26,575 nt of DNA. Origin: DATMTS01 sp035564555 (lineage in GTDB: Bacteria > Actinomycetota > Actinomycetes > Actinomycetales > Microbacteriaceae). Where the stretch lies: positions 1 to 26,575 of the forward strand of contig DATMTS010000099.1 in assembly GCA_035564555.1 (NCBI GenBank). Reading direction: 5' to 3'. Made by a program: the position numbers and the translations under genes. The notes under the pieces are model-generated. The model did not search any database, was not told the origin of the DNA, and saw only the letters and a list, made by a program, of their open reading frames with translations. This document shows, piece by piece, positions 5,980 to 14,067 of this stretch; within the stretch, counting starts at the first letter, position 1, and every line of letters starts with the position of its first letter.

Positions 5980-6941
5980 GGCTCGTCTTCGCGGGCACCC
6001 CGTCGGCCGCCGTGCCGTCGCTGAACGCGCTGCACGCCTCGGCGCACGAGATCGTCTCGGTCATCACGCGCGCCGATGCGCCGCTGGGGCGCAGGCGCAT
6101 CATGACGCCATCCGCCGTCGGAGGCCGAGCTGACGAACTCGGGCTGCCGACGATCAAGACCAACCGACTCGACGACGCCGTGACCGACGAGGTCGCCGAC
6201 CTGCGCCCGGACCTCGGGGTGGTCGTGGCCTACGGCGGCCTGGTTCGACAGCGGTTGCTCGCCGTGCCCCGGCTGGGCTGGATCAACCTGCACTTCTCGC
6301 TGTTGCCGCGATGGCGCGGCGCCGCGCCCGTTCAGCACGCCGTCCTCGCGGGGGACGAGACGACCGGGGCCGCGGTGTTCCGGCTGGTTCCCGAGCTCGA
6401 CGCGGGCGATGTCTACGCCACGATCAGCCGGCCTATCGGCGCTTCGCAGACGGCGGGCGAACTGCTCGAGCAGCTGGCGCGCGACGGAGCGGAACTGCTG
6501 GTGTCGGTCGTCGACGGGCTCGCGGCAGGCACAGCATCGGCCGTGCCCCAGTCCGGGGAACCGACGCCAGCGCCGAAGGTCACGATCGAGGACGCCCGGC
6601 TGCGATGGAGCGACCCTGCGCAACGCGTGCTCGCGCGCATCAGGGCGTTCACGCCCGAGCCCGGCGCGTTCACCACGGTGCAGGGCACGCGGCTGAAGAT
6701 CCTCGAGGCGCGACCGGTGTCCGAACCGTCCGCCACCGCGGCAGCGGCTGCCTCTCAGGCGCACACGGTGCCGCAGGCGCCCGGGGAGGTGCGCGCGGAC
6801 GGCCCGAGCATCCTGATCGGAACGGGCACCGATCCGATCGAACTCGTCGCCGTGCAGCCGGCCGGAAAGCGGCCGATGCCCGCGGCCGACTGGTGGCGCG
6901 GCCTCGCGGCGCGGCCGGTCGTCGCGGAGGCCGGCCGATGA
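5976..6941 (+). CDS. fmt: Methionyl-tRNA formyltransferase
   Basis: Transfers a formyl group from 10-formyltetrahydrofolate to initiator Met-tRNA, as needed for bacterial translation initiation. Residues 1-190 are the catalytic Rossmann-type domain: MRLVFAGTPSAAVPSLNAL at the start, the catalytic triad Asn104, His106 and Asp142 (offset two from E. coli Asn106, His108, Asp144), and the folate-site loop SLLPRWRGAAPVQ (108-120). The C-terminal tRNA-binding domain begins near KVTIEDARLRWSDPAQRVLARIRAFTPEPGAF (written here in parts: KVTIEDARLRW, then RAFTPEPGAF). An Ala-rich insertion follows (SATAAAAASQAH). ATG 5976 overlaps the preceding small ORF's stop (ATGA) and has only a weak GAGAG upstream. 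The stop overlaps the rsmB start, also as ATGA. Length of 321 is normal. Confidence 0.95.
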   Translation: MRLVFAGTPSAAVPSLNALHASAHEIVSVITRADAPLGRRRIMTPSAVGGRADELGLPTIKTNRLDDAVTDEVADLRPDLGVVVAYGGLVRQRLLAVPRLGWINLHFSLLPRWRGAAPVQHAVLAGDETTGAAVFRLVPELDAGDVYATISRPIGASQTAGELLEQLARDGAELLVSVVDGLAAGTASAVPQSGEPTPAPKVTIEDARLRWSDPAQRVLARIRAFTPEPGAFTTVQGTRLKILEARPVSEPSATAAAAASQAHTVPQAPGEVRADGPSILIGTGTDPIELVAVQPAGKRPMPAADWWRGLAARPVVAEAGR

Positions 6942-8410
6942 GCGCGCGACAGGGCGAGCCGGCGCGCTCGACCCGGCCGGCACGCGCGCTGCATGCCGTA
7001 GCGAACGCCCGAACCGTCGCCTACGACGTCATCGCCGCGGTGCGCGAGTCCGATGCATACGCCAACCTCTTGCTGCCCACACGCATCGAGCGAGCCGGGC
7101 TCGACCAGGCCGACGCGGCCCTGGCCACCGAGCTCACCTACGGCACGCTGCGGATGCGCGGCTATTACGACCGGGTGATCGCACTCGCGGCCCGCCGCGA
7201 TGTCGATGCGATCGACGCGCCCGTGCTCGATGTGCTGCGGCTCGCCGCGCACCAACTGCTCTCGATGCGCATCCCCTCTCATGCCGCCGTCAACGAGGCG
7301 GTGTCGCTCGCGCGCACGGTCGGCTCACGGTCGGCGACCGGATTCGCCAACGGCGTGCTGCGCACCATAGCCCGCACCGAACCCGAGGTGTGGCGTGCAC
7401 GCGTGGCGCAGGCGGCATCCGATTCGGACGACCGGCTGGCTGCGCTGCACTCCCATCCGGTCTGGATCGTTCGGGCGCTGCGCCATGCGCTGAACGCCGA
7501 GCACCGCGCCGCCGAGCTGGAAGCATTGCTCGAAGCCGACAACGCGGCGCCGCGGGTCAATCTCGTCGCCCTGCCCGGTGTCGCCGACCAGCCCCAGGGT
7601 GCGACCCCGAACCGGTTCTCGCCGATCGGGTTCACACTCTCCGGGCGCGACCCGCTCGGCGCGATGCGCGCTCCCGGCGGCGGGATCCGCGCGCAGGACG
7701 AAGGCTCGCAGCTTGCGGCTCTGACGCTGATCGGCGCTCGACCCGTGCAACCGGGGGAGCGCTGGCTCGACCTGTGCGCCGGCCCCGGCGGCAAGGCGGC
7801 ACTGCTCGGCGCCGAGGCGCTGCGCTCCGGCGCCAGGCTCACGGCGAATGAACTCGTGCCGGCACGCGTGGACCTCGTGCGATCGGCGGTCGCTCCGGTC
7901 GCCGACGCGGTCGACGTGGTGCTCGGCGACGGCATCTCCTTCGGCGATCAGCACCCGGAGAAGTACGACCGGGTGTTGTTGGATGCCCCGTGCACGGGTT
8001 TGGGCGCACTGCGACGACGCCCGGAGGCACGCTGGCGCAAGACACCACGGGATGTGGCCGAACTGGGCCGGCTGCAGGCCGCGCTGCTGGACTCCGCGGT
8101 CGCCGCGCTGAAGCCGGGCGGCGTGCTCTGCTATGTGACGTGCTCACCGCACCTGGCGGAGAGCCGGATCGCCGTCGCCGACGTGCTCAAACGGCATCCC
8201 GCCCAGCTCACGGAGCTGCCAACCCGCGACGCTCTCGCCCGCGTCGCGCGCGACCAGCCGGACCTCGCCGGCGACCCCGCTCAAGTGCAGCTCTGGCCTC
8301 ACCGGCACGGCACCGACGCGATGTTCATCGCGCTGCTCGGCAAGCGGCCCACCGCCGAATCCGTTACCACGTCACGAGCGGACTCGGACTCCGCGGTCGA
8401 GCCTGGATAG
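6938..8410 (+). CDS. rsmB: 16S rRNA m5C967 methyltransferase (RsmB/Sun), NusB-like domain plus methyltransferase
   Basis: Methylates C5 of a cytosine near position 967 of 16S rRNA using S-adenosylmethionine. I start it at ATG 6938 (MSARQGEPARSTRPAR), which overlaps the fmt stop; the frame is open further upstream but that part is a shadow of fmt. Residues ~20-165 form a NusB-like RNA-binding domain (VANARTVAYDVIAAV, ELTYGTLRM, AVNEAVSLAR). Residues ~220-475 form the methyltransferase: SAM motif DLCAGPGGKAALL (278-290), DAPCTGLG with Cys352, and VTCSPHLAES with catalytic Cys402. The RRRPEARWRKTP segment is typical. Length is 490 residues. The C-terminal ~15 residues are unconserved. The fmt-rsmB-rpe order is common in actinobacteria. 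Confidence 0.95.
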   Translation: MSARQGEPARSTRPARALHAVANARTVAYDVIAAVRESDAYANLLLPTRIERAGLDQADAALATELTYGTLRMRGYYDRVIALAARRDVDAIDAPVLDVLRLAAHQLLSMRIPSHAAVNEAVSLARTVGSRSATGFANGVLRTIARTEPEVWRARVAQAASDSDDRLAALHSHPVWIVRALRHALNAEHRAAELEALLEADNAAPRVNLVALPGVADQPQGATPNRFSPIGFTLSGRDPLGAMRAPGGGIRAQDEGSQLAALTLIGARPVQPGERWLDLCAGPGGKAALLGAEALRSGARLTANELVPARVDLVRSAVAPVADAVDVVLGDGISFGDQHPEKYDRVLLDAPCTGLGALRRRPEARWRKTPRDVAELGRLQAALLDSAVAALKPGGVLCYVTCSPHLAESRIAVADVLKRHPAQLTELPTRDALARVARDQPDLAGDPAQVQLWPHRHGTDAMFIALLGKRPTAESVTTSRADSDSAVEPG

Positions 8411-8419
8411 GGTTGACGC

Positions 8420-9082
8420 ATGCCCGCCAGGATCAACCCGAGCATTCTCGCCGCCGACTTCGTCAACCTGCAACGCGACCTCGAGCGCATCGCCTCGGCG
8501 GATCTCGTGCACGTCGACGTGATGGACAACCATTTCGTGCCGAACCTCACTTTCGGACCGCAGATGGTCGAGCGCATCCAGGCCGTGTCTCCCGTGCCGT
8601 TGGACGTGCACCTGATGATCGACGACCCCGACCGCTGGGCGCCCGGCTACGCCGAACTCGGCGCGTACTCGGTGACCTTCCATGCCGAGGCCGCGCATGA
8701 CCCGGTCACCCTGGCACGACGGCTCCGCGACCTGGGTGCGCGAGCCGGAATCGCTTTGAAGCCCGGCACCGAACCCGACGACTACCTCGACCTGCTCGCC
8801 GAGTTCGATCAGGTGCTCGTGATGACCGTCGAGCCCGGTTTCGGCGGCCAGAGCTTCATGACCGAGACGATGCCGAAGCTGCGCCGGCTGCGGGATGCCG
8901 CCTCCGCCGCGGGATTGGAGACCTGGCTGCAGGTCGATGGCGGCATCACCGAGCAGACCATCGTGACCGCAGCCGAGGCAGGAGCCGACACGTTCGTCGC
9001 CGGTTCCAGCGTGTTCCGCACCGACGACCCGGCACGACAGATCGAGCTGCTGCGCGAAACGGCTGCCCGGCACATCCACTAG
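8420..9082 (+). CDS. rpe: Ribulose-phosphate 3-epimerase
   Basis: Interconverts ribulose 5-phosphate and xylulose 5-phosphate in the pentose phosphate pathway, linking to the PRPP used by HisG and TrpD. It is a 220-residue TIM barrel: INPSILAADF (5-14), metal and catalytic residues His31 and Asp33 in VHVDVMDNHFVPN, His64 in DVHLMI, MTVEPGFGGQSFM, and the second catalytic Asp in QVDGGI. The usual DGHFVPN motif reads DNHFVPN, a mild variation. The AGGG that overlaps the rsmB stop (8409-8412) can serve as ribosome binding site for ATG 8420. It lies 9 bases after rsmB and 10 before hisE. Confidence 0.96.
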   Translation: MPARINPSILAADFVNLQRDLERIASADLVHVDVMDNHFVPNLTFGPQMVERIQAVSPVPLDVHLMIDDPDRWAPGYAELGAYSVTFHAEAAHDPVTLARRLRDLGARAGIALKPGTEPDDYLDLLAEFDQVLVMTVEPGFGGQSFMTETMPKLRRLRDAASAAGLETWLQVDGGITEQTIVTAAEAGADTFVAGSSVFRTDDPARQIELLRETAARHIH

Positions 9083-9092
9083 CCTGGAGCAC

Positions 9093-9356
9093 GTGAAAAC
9101 CTTCGACGGCCTCTTCGCCGAGCTGAGCGAGACGGCAACGACACGCCCGGAGGGCTCCGGCACCGTACGCGAACTCGACGCCGGGGTGCACGCGATCGGC
9201 AAGAAGATCGTCGAAGAGGCGGCCGAGGTCTGGATGGCCGCTGAGCACGAGTCGCTCGAGAACACTGCGGAGGAGATCTCCCAGTTGCTCTACCACCTGC
9301 AGGTGCTGATGCTCGCGAAGGGTCTGAGCACGGCCGACGTCTACCGACATCTGTGA
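9093..9356 (+). CDS. hisE: Phosphoribosyl-ATP pyrophosphohydrolase
   Basis: Second step of histidine synthesis, hydrolysing phosphoribosyl-ATP to phosphoribosyl-AMP and pyrophosphate. The 87-residue all-helical MazG-like protein has GVHAIGKKIVEEAAEVWMA, whose acidic residues bind metal, and AEEISQLLYHLQVLMLAKG. The start is GTG at 9093, with GGAG at 9086-9089 rather close to it (3 bases). As is usual in actinobacteria, it is separate from hisI and lies directly before hisG, the enzyme for the preceding step. Confidence 0.95.
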   Translation: MKTFDGLFAELSETATTRPEGSGTVRELDAGVHAIGKKIVEEAAEVWMAAEHESLENTAEEISQLLYHLQVLMLAKGLSTADVYRHL

Positions 9357-9404
9357 ACCGGCTCCTCAGACGTCACTAGACCGCCGACACGAAGAAAGAC
9401 CCTC

Positions 9405-10244
9405 ATGCTCAAGATCGCCGTGCCCAATAAGGGCGCGCTCTCCGAAACCGCAGCGCAGATGCTCGCCGAGGCCGGGTACACCGGTCGCCGCGACCCCAAG
9501 GAGCTCATCGTTGCCGACCCGCGCAACGGCGTGGAATTCTTCTACCTGCGCCCGCGCGACATCGCGACCTACGTCGGCTCCGGCGCACTGGACGTCGGAA
9601 TCACCGGCCGCGACCTGCTGCTCGACTCGTCGTCCGAGGCCGCCGAGATCGCGCCGCTCGGCTTCGCCGCCTCCACCTTCCGGTTCGCCGGGCCCTCCGG
9701 TCGGTTCGCCGACCTCGCCGACCTCGCCGGCCTGCGCGTCGCTACGAGCTATCCCGGCCTGGTCGGAGACTTCCTGACCGGCAAGGGCGTGGATGTGCGG
9801 CTCGTCATGCTCGACGGCGCCGTGGAGTCGGCCGTGCGGCTCGGGGTCGCGGATGCCGTCGCCGACGTCGTGGAGACCGGTTCGACGTTGCGCAAGCAGG
9901 GGCTGGAGATCTTCGGACCGGTGATCCTGCAGTCCGAGGCCGTGCTGATCGGCGCCCACGCCGAGGTGGCGGGCCTGGACACGCTGCACCGTCGGCTGCA
10001 GGGCGTGATGGTGGCACGGCGGTTCGTGCTGATGGACTACGACCTGCCGGCACACCTGATCGACGAGGCCGTCGCCCTCACGCCCGGCGTCGAGTCGCCC
10101 ACCGTCTCGCCGCTGCGCGACGCCGGCTGGGTCGCCGTACGTGTGATGGTGCGACGCGACGACACCAATCAGGTGATGGACGACCTGTATGCGCTCGGCG
10201 CCCGCGCCATCCTCGTCACGCCGATCCACGCAGCACGCATCTGA
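9405..10244 (+). CDS. hisG: ATP phosphoribosyltransferase, long form
   Basis: Commits ATP and PRPP to histidine synthesis. It starts MLKIAVPNKGALSETAAQML; the catalytic part includes GVEFFYLRPRDIATYVGSGALDVGITGRDLL, here seen as YLRPRDIATYVGSG and DVGITGRDLL. The PRPP-binding region VADVVETGSTLRKQGLEIF is present. Residues ~205-279 are an ACT-like regulatory domain (SPTVSPLRDAGWVAVRVMV, MDDLYALGARAILVTPI) that mediates feedback inhibition by histidine in the long-form family, so no HisZ partner is needed. The 279-residue length fits the long form. ATG 9405 follows GAAGAAAGA at 9391-9399. The 48-base gap after hisE is the largest within this his run. Confidence 0.96.
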   Translation: MLKIAVPNKGALSETAAQMLAEAGYTGRRDPKELIVADPRNGVEFFYLRPRDIATYVGSGALDVGITGRDLLLDSSSEAAEIAPLGFAASTFRFAGPSGRFADLADLAGLRVATSYPGLVGDFLTGKGVDVRLVMLDGAVESAVRLGVADAVADVVETGSTLRKQGLEIFGPVILQSEAVLIGAHAEVAGLDTLHRRLQGVMVARRFVLMDYDLPAHLIDEAVALTPGVESPTVSPLRDAGWVAVRVMVRRDDTNQVMDDLYALGARAILVTPIHAARI

Positions 10245-10246
10245 CC

Positions 10247-11026
10247 ATGACCGGCTCGCAGACCTCCGTCACGATCCGCGTCATCCCCTGCCTCGATGTG
10301 GCCGACGGCCGGGTCGTCAAGGGCGTCAACTTCATGAACCTGCGCGACGCCGGAGACCCGGTCGAATTCGCCGCGGCCTACTACGAACAGGGCGCCGACG
10401 AGTTGACCTTCCTCGACGTCACTGCGACGGTCGAAGGTCGCGGCACCACCGAGCAGATGGTGCGGCGTACCGCGGAGCAGGTCTTCATCCCGCTCACCGT
10501 CGGCGGCGGGGTGCGGTCGGCCGAAGACGTCGCACGGCTCCTGGGCAACGGCGCCGACAAGGTGGGCGTGAACAGCGCGGCCATCGCCAGGCCGCCCCTG
10601 CTCACCGAGATCGCCGACCGGTTCGGCGCGCAGGTGCTCACGCTGTCGCTCGACATCAAGCGCTCGCCCCGCACACCGAGCGGGTTCCTCGTCACCACGC
10701 ACGGCGGCCGCACCGAGACCGACCTCGACGCGTTGGAATGGGCACGGCTGGCCATCGAACTCGGGGCGGGCGAACTGCTCGTCAATTCGATCGACGCCGA
10801 CGGCACCAAGGCCGGGTTCGACCTCGAGCTGATCACGGCGATGCGCCGACTCAGCACCGTGCCGGTGATCGCCTCCGGCGGTGCGGGCGACGTGTCGCAC
10901 TTCGCGCCGGCGGTGCACGCCGGCGCCGACGCCGTGCTCGCCGCGAGTGTCTTCCACGGCGGCGAGTTGACCATCGGCGACGTCAAGCGCAGCATGGCCG
11001 AACAGGGAATCGAGGTGCGAGTGTGA
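10247..11026 (+). CDS. hisF: Imidazole glycerol phosphate synthase, cyclase subunit
   Basis: With the glutaminase HisH (not in this window) it closes the imidazole ring, giving imidazole glycerol phosphate and AICAR. It is a 259-residue TIM barrel with the two catalytic aspartates Asp17 (RVIPCLDVADGRVVKGVNF) and Asp136 (LSLDIKRS), both at +6 relative to Thermotoga HisF. The half-barrel phosphate sites PLTVGGGVRS and PVIASGGAG and the metal-independent core NSIDADGTKAGFDLEL are intact. ATG 10247 lies two bases after the hisG stop, without a strong ribosome binding site, so coupling to hisG is likely. It overlaps hisI by four bases. Confidence 0.97.
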   Translation: MTGSQTSVTIRVIPCLDVADGRVVKGVNFMNLRDAGDPVEFAAAYYEQGADELTFLDVTATVEGRGTTEQMVRRTAEQVFIPLTVGGGVRSAEDVARLLGNGADKVGVNSAAIARPPLLTEIADRFGAQVLTLSLDIKRSPRTPSGFLVTTHGGRTETDLDALEWARLAIELGAGELLVNSIDADGTKAGFDLELITAMRRLSTVPVIASGGAGDVSHFAPAVHAGADAVLAASVFHGGELTIGDVKRSMAEQGIEVRV

Positions 11027-11382
11027 CCCCGCAAGACGCCACCGCCGTACTGGAACGCGTCGTGATGAACTCCGACGGACTGTTCCCGGCGATCATCCAG
11101 CAATGGGACACCCGCGAGGTGCTCATGCTCGGGTGGATGGACGCCGAGGCGTTCCGCCGCACGATGAGCACGGGTCGCGTGACCTTCTGGTCGCGGTCGC
11201 GGCAGGAGTACTGGCGCAAGGGCGACACCTCGGGTCACGTGCAATACGTGCGGTCGGCCGCGCTGGACTGTGACGGCGACACCCTGCTCGTGACGGTCGA
11301 TCAGATCGGCGCCGCCTGCCACACCGGAACCCGCACGTGTTTCGACGCCGACCGGCTCGACCCTGAGCAGGGCGGATCATGA
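11023..11382 (+). CDS. hisI: Phosphoribosyl-AMP cyclohydrolase
   Basis: Third step of histidine synthesis; hydrolyses the adenine ring of phosphoribosyl-AMP. The 119-residue zinc enzyme contains MLGWMDAEAF, TGRVTFWSRSRQEYWRKGDTSGH (shown in parts: TFWSRSRQEYWRKGDTSG), the metal site Asp82-Cys83-Asp84-Gly-Asp86 and the two further zinc cysteines Cys99 and Cys106 in ACHTGTRTCF. I chose GTG 11023, which overlaps the hisF stop as GTGA and gives MTPQDATAVLERVVMNSDGL; the upstream open frame is only a shadow of hisF. Its stop overlaps the trpE start as ATGA, joining the histidine and tryptophan genes in one translation-coupled run. Confidence 0.95.
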   Translation: MTPQDATAVLERVVMNSDGLFPAIIQQWDTREVLMLGWMDAEAFRRTMSTGRVTFWSRSRQEYWRKGDTSGHVQYVRSAALDCDGDTLLVTVDQIGAACHTGTRTCFDADRLDPEQGGS

Positions 11383-12902
11383 GCGAGACGACGACCACGC
11401 GAGAGCGATTCGACCGGTTGGTGCGCACGCACCGCGTCGTGCCGGTCGCGCGTGAGTTGTTCGCCGACGGCGAGACACCGGTGGGCATCTACCGCAAACT
11501 GGCGGCCGACAAGCCGGGAACGTTCCTGCTGGAATCCGCCGAGCAGGGCGGCATCTGGTCGCGCTTCTCATTCGTGGGCGTGTCGTCGTTCGGGGTGCTG
11601 ACCCAGGACGGCGACGAAACGGTCTGGCTCGACTACGGGCTGAGCGCGGAGCGCGCGCTCGGCGACGTGACCGGGCTCGGCCCCTTGCGCACGCTTGCAC
11701 GACTGTACGAACGGTGGCAGACCCCGCCGGTCGACGGCATGCCTCCGCTCACCGGCGGTCTCGTCGGATTCATCGGCTGGGAGGCGATCCGGCAGATCGA
11801 GCATCTGCCGAACCGGCCGCCGGCCGACTATCCGATGCCCAGCCAGGCGCTCTGCTTCGCCGCCGACGTCGTCGCCATCGACCACCGCTACGGCACCGTT
11901 CAGCTGATCGCCAACGTGCTCGCCGACGGGCACGAGGCCGACGACGAGTTGTGGGCGGCCGCTCAGCAACGATTGGATGCCATGCAGGCGTCCCTCGCCC
12001 GGCCCGCTCAGGCGCAGCTCGCCCAGGTCGACCTCACCACACCGGCCGATCCGGTCTCCCGCACCGTGCGTGACGACTTCCTCGGCGCGGTCGAAGTCGC
12101 CAAGCAACGCATCCACGACGGCGACGTCTTCCAGGTCGTCATCTCACAACGGTTCGAATTGGATTGCACGGCGCATCCCCTCGACGTGTACCGCGTGCTG
12201 CGCACCCTGAACCCGAGCCCGTACATGTACCTGTTGCGGCTCGACCGCCCCGACGGCGGGCAGTACACCATCGTCGGATCCTCGCCGGAGGCGCTCGTGA
12301 AGGTGCAGAACAGACGCGCCTTCACGCATCCGATCGCCGGGTCGAAACCGCGCGGCGCCACGCCCGAGGAAGACCTCGAACTGGAGACGGCACTGCTCTC
12401 CGACGAGAAGGAACGCGCCGAGCATCTGATGCTCGTCGACCTCGCCCGCAACGACCTGCTCAAGGTGTGCGAGGCCGGCTCGGTCGAGGTGACCGAGTTC
12501 ATGCGGGTCGAGCGATTCAGCCACATCATGCACCTGGTCTCCAGCGTCGAGGGCGATCTGACACCGCAGGCCAGTGCGATCGACGTGTTCCGCGCGACCT
12601 TCCCGGCCGGCACCCTGTCGGGTGCGCCGAAACCGCGAGCCCTGCAGATCATCGACGAGCTCGAGCCGGCGCAGCGCGGCGTCTACGGGGGAGTGGTGGG
12701 CTACTTCGGCTTCGCGGGTGAAGCCGATCTCGCGATCGCGATCCGCACCGCCACGATCGTCGACGGCGTGGCTCGGGTGCAGGCCGGCGGCGGCCTGGTC
12801 GCCGACTCCGACCCGGCGAGCGAGTTCGAGGAGTCGCAGAACAAGGCCGCGGCTCCGCTGCGCGCCGTCGCCGTCGCCAACGCGTTGCGACCGGTGAGCT
12901 GA
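11379..12902 (+). CDS. trpE: Anthranilate synthase component I
   Basis: Converts chorismate to anthranilate with ammonia supplied by the glutaminase TrpG, which is neither fused here nor in this window. The N-terminal part carries LLESAEQGGIWSRFSFVG, whose LLES segment belongs to the tryptophan feedback site, and GGLVGFIGWEAIRQIEHLP. The C-terminal chorismate-binding domain has NPSPYMYLL, IVGSSPEALV, HPIAGSKPRGATPEEDLE, HLMLVDLARNDLLKV, RVERFSHIMHLVS, FPAGTLSGAPKPRALQII and VQAGGGLVADSDPASEFEE. The motif usually written AGTRPRG reads AGSKPRG, a conservative change. Length of 507 fits stand-alone TrpE. The ATGA overlap with hisI implies coupling, and the next ORF starts two bases after the stop. 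Confidence 0.96.
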   Translation: MSETTTTRERFDRLVRTHRVVPVARELFADGETPVGIYRKLAADKPGTFLLESAEQGGIWSRFSFVGVSSFGVLTQDGDETVWLDYGLSAERALGDVTGLGPLRTLARLYERWQTPPVDGMPPLTGGLVGFIGWEAIRQIEHLPNRPPADYPMPSQALCFAADVVAIDHRYGTVQLIANVLADGHEADDELWAAAQQRLDAMQASLARPAQAQLAQVDLTTPADPVSRTVRDDFLGAVEVAKQRIHDGDVFQVVISQRFELDCTAHPLDVYRVLRTLNPSPYMYLLRLDRPDGGQYTIVGSSPEALVKVQNRRAFTHPIAGSKPRGATPEEDLELETALLSDEKERAEHLMLVDLARNDLLKVCEAGSVEVTEFMRVERFSHIMHLVSSVEGDLTPQASAIDVFRATFPAGTLSGAPKPRALQIIDELEPAQRGVYGGVVGYFGFAGEADLAIAIRTATIVDGVARVQAGGGLVADSDPASEFEESQNKAAAPLRAVAVANALRPVS

Positions 12903-12904
12903 CG

Positions 12905-13663
12905 ATGCGCCGGGCACGCTCGCTCAAATACGGCAGCATTGCCGCCTTCGTGCTCTCGGCCGGACTCGCGCTGACGGCGTCTACGCAGGACTGGTTCGGC
13001 TTCCACCTCGCGGCGACCACCGCGCAGTCGGCCACCGTGATGGCACAGGGATCGGTCGCCGCTCCCGGCCTGACCGCGCTGTCGCTGGCCGGCATCGCGC
13101 TCGCCGGCGCGCTCGCCATGGCCGGCCGATTCGCCCGGCTGATGCTCGGCATCCTGGGTGTCGTGCTGGGCTTCTGCATCCTGTGGTCGTCGGCGGCGCC
13201 TCTGGCCGACCCCATCGCGGTCGGCGCTCCGGCGATCACCAAGCAGACCGGGGTGGCGGGGGACTCCGCGGTGCATCACCTGGTCACCGCGACGGATGTG
13301 ATGGCGTGGCCCGCCGTCGGAATCGCGTCGGGAGTGATCTTCACCCTGGCGAGTCTGGCCGTGATCGTGACCTTCACCGCCTGGCCATCGGCCAGTCGAC
13401 GCTACGACGTCGTGCGTTTCGCCGATGCCGACGCGAACGACCGGTCCGGCGCCGAGGCACTCCGTCCCGACGCAGCCGACGCTGACCACGCTGCCGACCG
13501 TGCCACAGACGCGACCTCGGCGGAACACGCCGCCGCTCGGCCGGAGACGGCATCCGCACCGTTGCCGGACGACGTGCTCCCGGATGACGAGGGCGCACAC
13601 GCACGCGACGCCGCGATCGACAGCTGGGACGACCTGAGCCGCGGCGACGATCCGACCACCTGA
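12905..13663 (+). CDS. Tryptophan biosynthesis-associated membrane protein (uncharacterised)
   Basis: A 252-residue protein of the actinobacterial family annotated as Trp biosynthesis-associated or Trp operon membrane protein (TIGR02234 type), whose molecular role I do not know to be established. Four hydrophobic segments are visible at about 10-26, 54-74, 78-98 and 136-158; after the first comes the conserved TQDWF. The second half of the protein (~165-252) is a long Ala/Asp-rich acidic tail, probably cytosolic, ending in the family hallmark SWDDLSRGDDPT. It lies two bases after trpE and before trpC, as in other actinobacteria, suggesting a function in tryptophan synthesis, transport or enzyme tethering. 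That role is inferred from context only. ATG 12905 is the first start in frame. Confidence 0.85.
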   Translation: MRRARSLKYGSIAAFVLSAGLALTASTQDWFGFHLAATTAQSATVMAQGSVAAPGLTALSLAGIALAGALAMAGRFARLMLGILGVVLGFCILWSSAAPLADPIAVGAPAITKQTGVAGDSAVHHLVTATDVMAWPAVGIASGVIFTLASLAVIVTFTAWPSASRRYDVVRFADADANDRSGAEALRPDAADADHAADRATDATSAEHAAARPETASAPLPDDVLPDDEGAHARDAAIDSWDDLSRGDDPTT

Positions 13664-13832
13664 ACGCCCGGTCCGTCCCCGCCTCACCCGCGCCGTCCCG
13701 CCGCAGGTGTCTGAGCGCGGGCGAGGCAGCGGCTGCCGATCCGATCCGGTGCATTCGCTAGACTGGCTGCGCGGACGGCTCACCGACCGCATCCCGAAAC
13801 GGGCGCCGTCCCGCATCACCCCCAGGAGAGAC
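13664..13832 (+). promoter_or_regulatory. Intergenic region with possible -10 box (TAGACT, 13759-13764) for the distal trp genes
   Basis: This 169-base gap is the longest inside the his-trp run. It holds TAGACT at 13759-13764, close to the actinobacterial -10 consensus TANNNT; TGCCGA at 13734-13739 is a poor -35 at 19 bases. A transcript from here would have a leader of about 60 bases before the HGxxPAAW gene. I found no tryptophan-rich leader peptide, T-box or clear attenuator; one reading frame across the leader has a single Trp codon. Confidence 0.35.
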
Positions 13833-14063
13833 ATGAGCACTGAGTCAGCAGATCCCGGCCACGGACACTCCCCGGCCGCCTGGACGGCTGTCGTGATCAT
13901 GCTGGTGGCCTTCGTGATCGGCACGTTCGCGTTCTGGTTCGATCAGCCGTGGATCGTCGTCGGCTCGGGCGTTCTGCTCGTGATCGGCCTGATCGTCGGC
14001 TGGGCGATGGCTCGCGCCGGCTACGGCGTGAACGGGCCCAAGTACTCGCCCAAAGGGCACTAG
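13833..14063 (+). CDS. HGxxPAAW family small membrane protein
   Basis: A 76-residue protein with the motif HGHSPAAW at residues 10-17, which defines the actinobacterial HGxxPAAW family. The motif leads straight into two membrane segments (~16-36 and 40-60), and the protein ends with the positively charged NGPKYSPKGH. No biochemical role is known to me. Members commonly sit beside trpC, as here, four bases upstream. ATG 13833 is preceded by AGGAGAG at 13824-13830, a strong ribosome binding site that fixes the start, although the frame is open to 13707 and would otherwise add an unconserved Arg-rich extension. Likely co-expressed with trpCBA. Confidence 0.88.
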   Translation: MSTESADPGHGHSPAAWTAVVIMLVAFVIGTFAFWFDQPWIVVGSGVLLVIGLIVGWAMARAGYGVNGPKYSPKGH

Positions 14064-14067
14064 CCCC

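Noticed and set aside
6311..6937. Upstream extension of the rsmB frame through fmt
   Set aside because: It lies inside fmt in another frame, has Arg-rich shadow composition, and the ATGA overlap at 6938 gives a natural rsmB start.
3597..6983. Very long open frame (1128 codons) on the minus strand across priA and fmt
   Set aside because: It is antisense to two clearly identified genes, its product is Arg/Gly/Asp-rich with no motif, and long antisense frames are expected where third positions are nearly all G or C.
13741..13832. Tryptophan attenuator leader peptide
   Set aside because: Only one Trp codon is found in the leader frames and there are no clear alternative hairpins followed by a T-tract.
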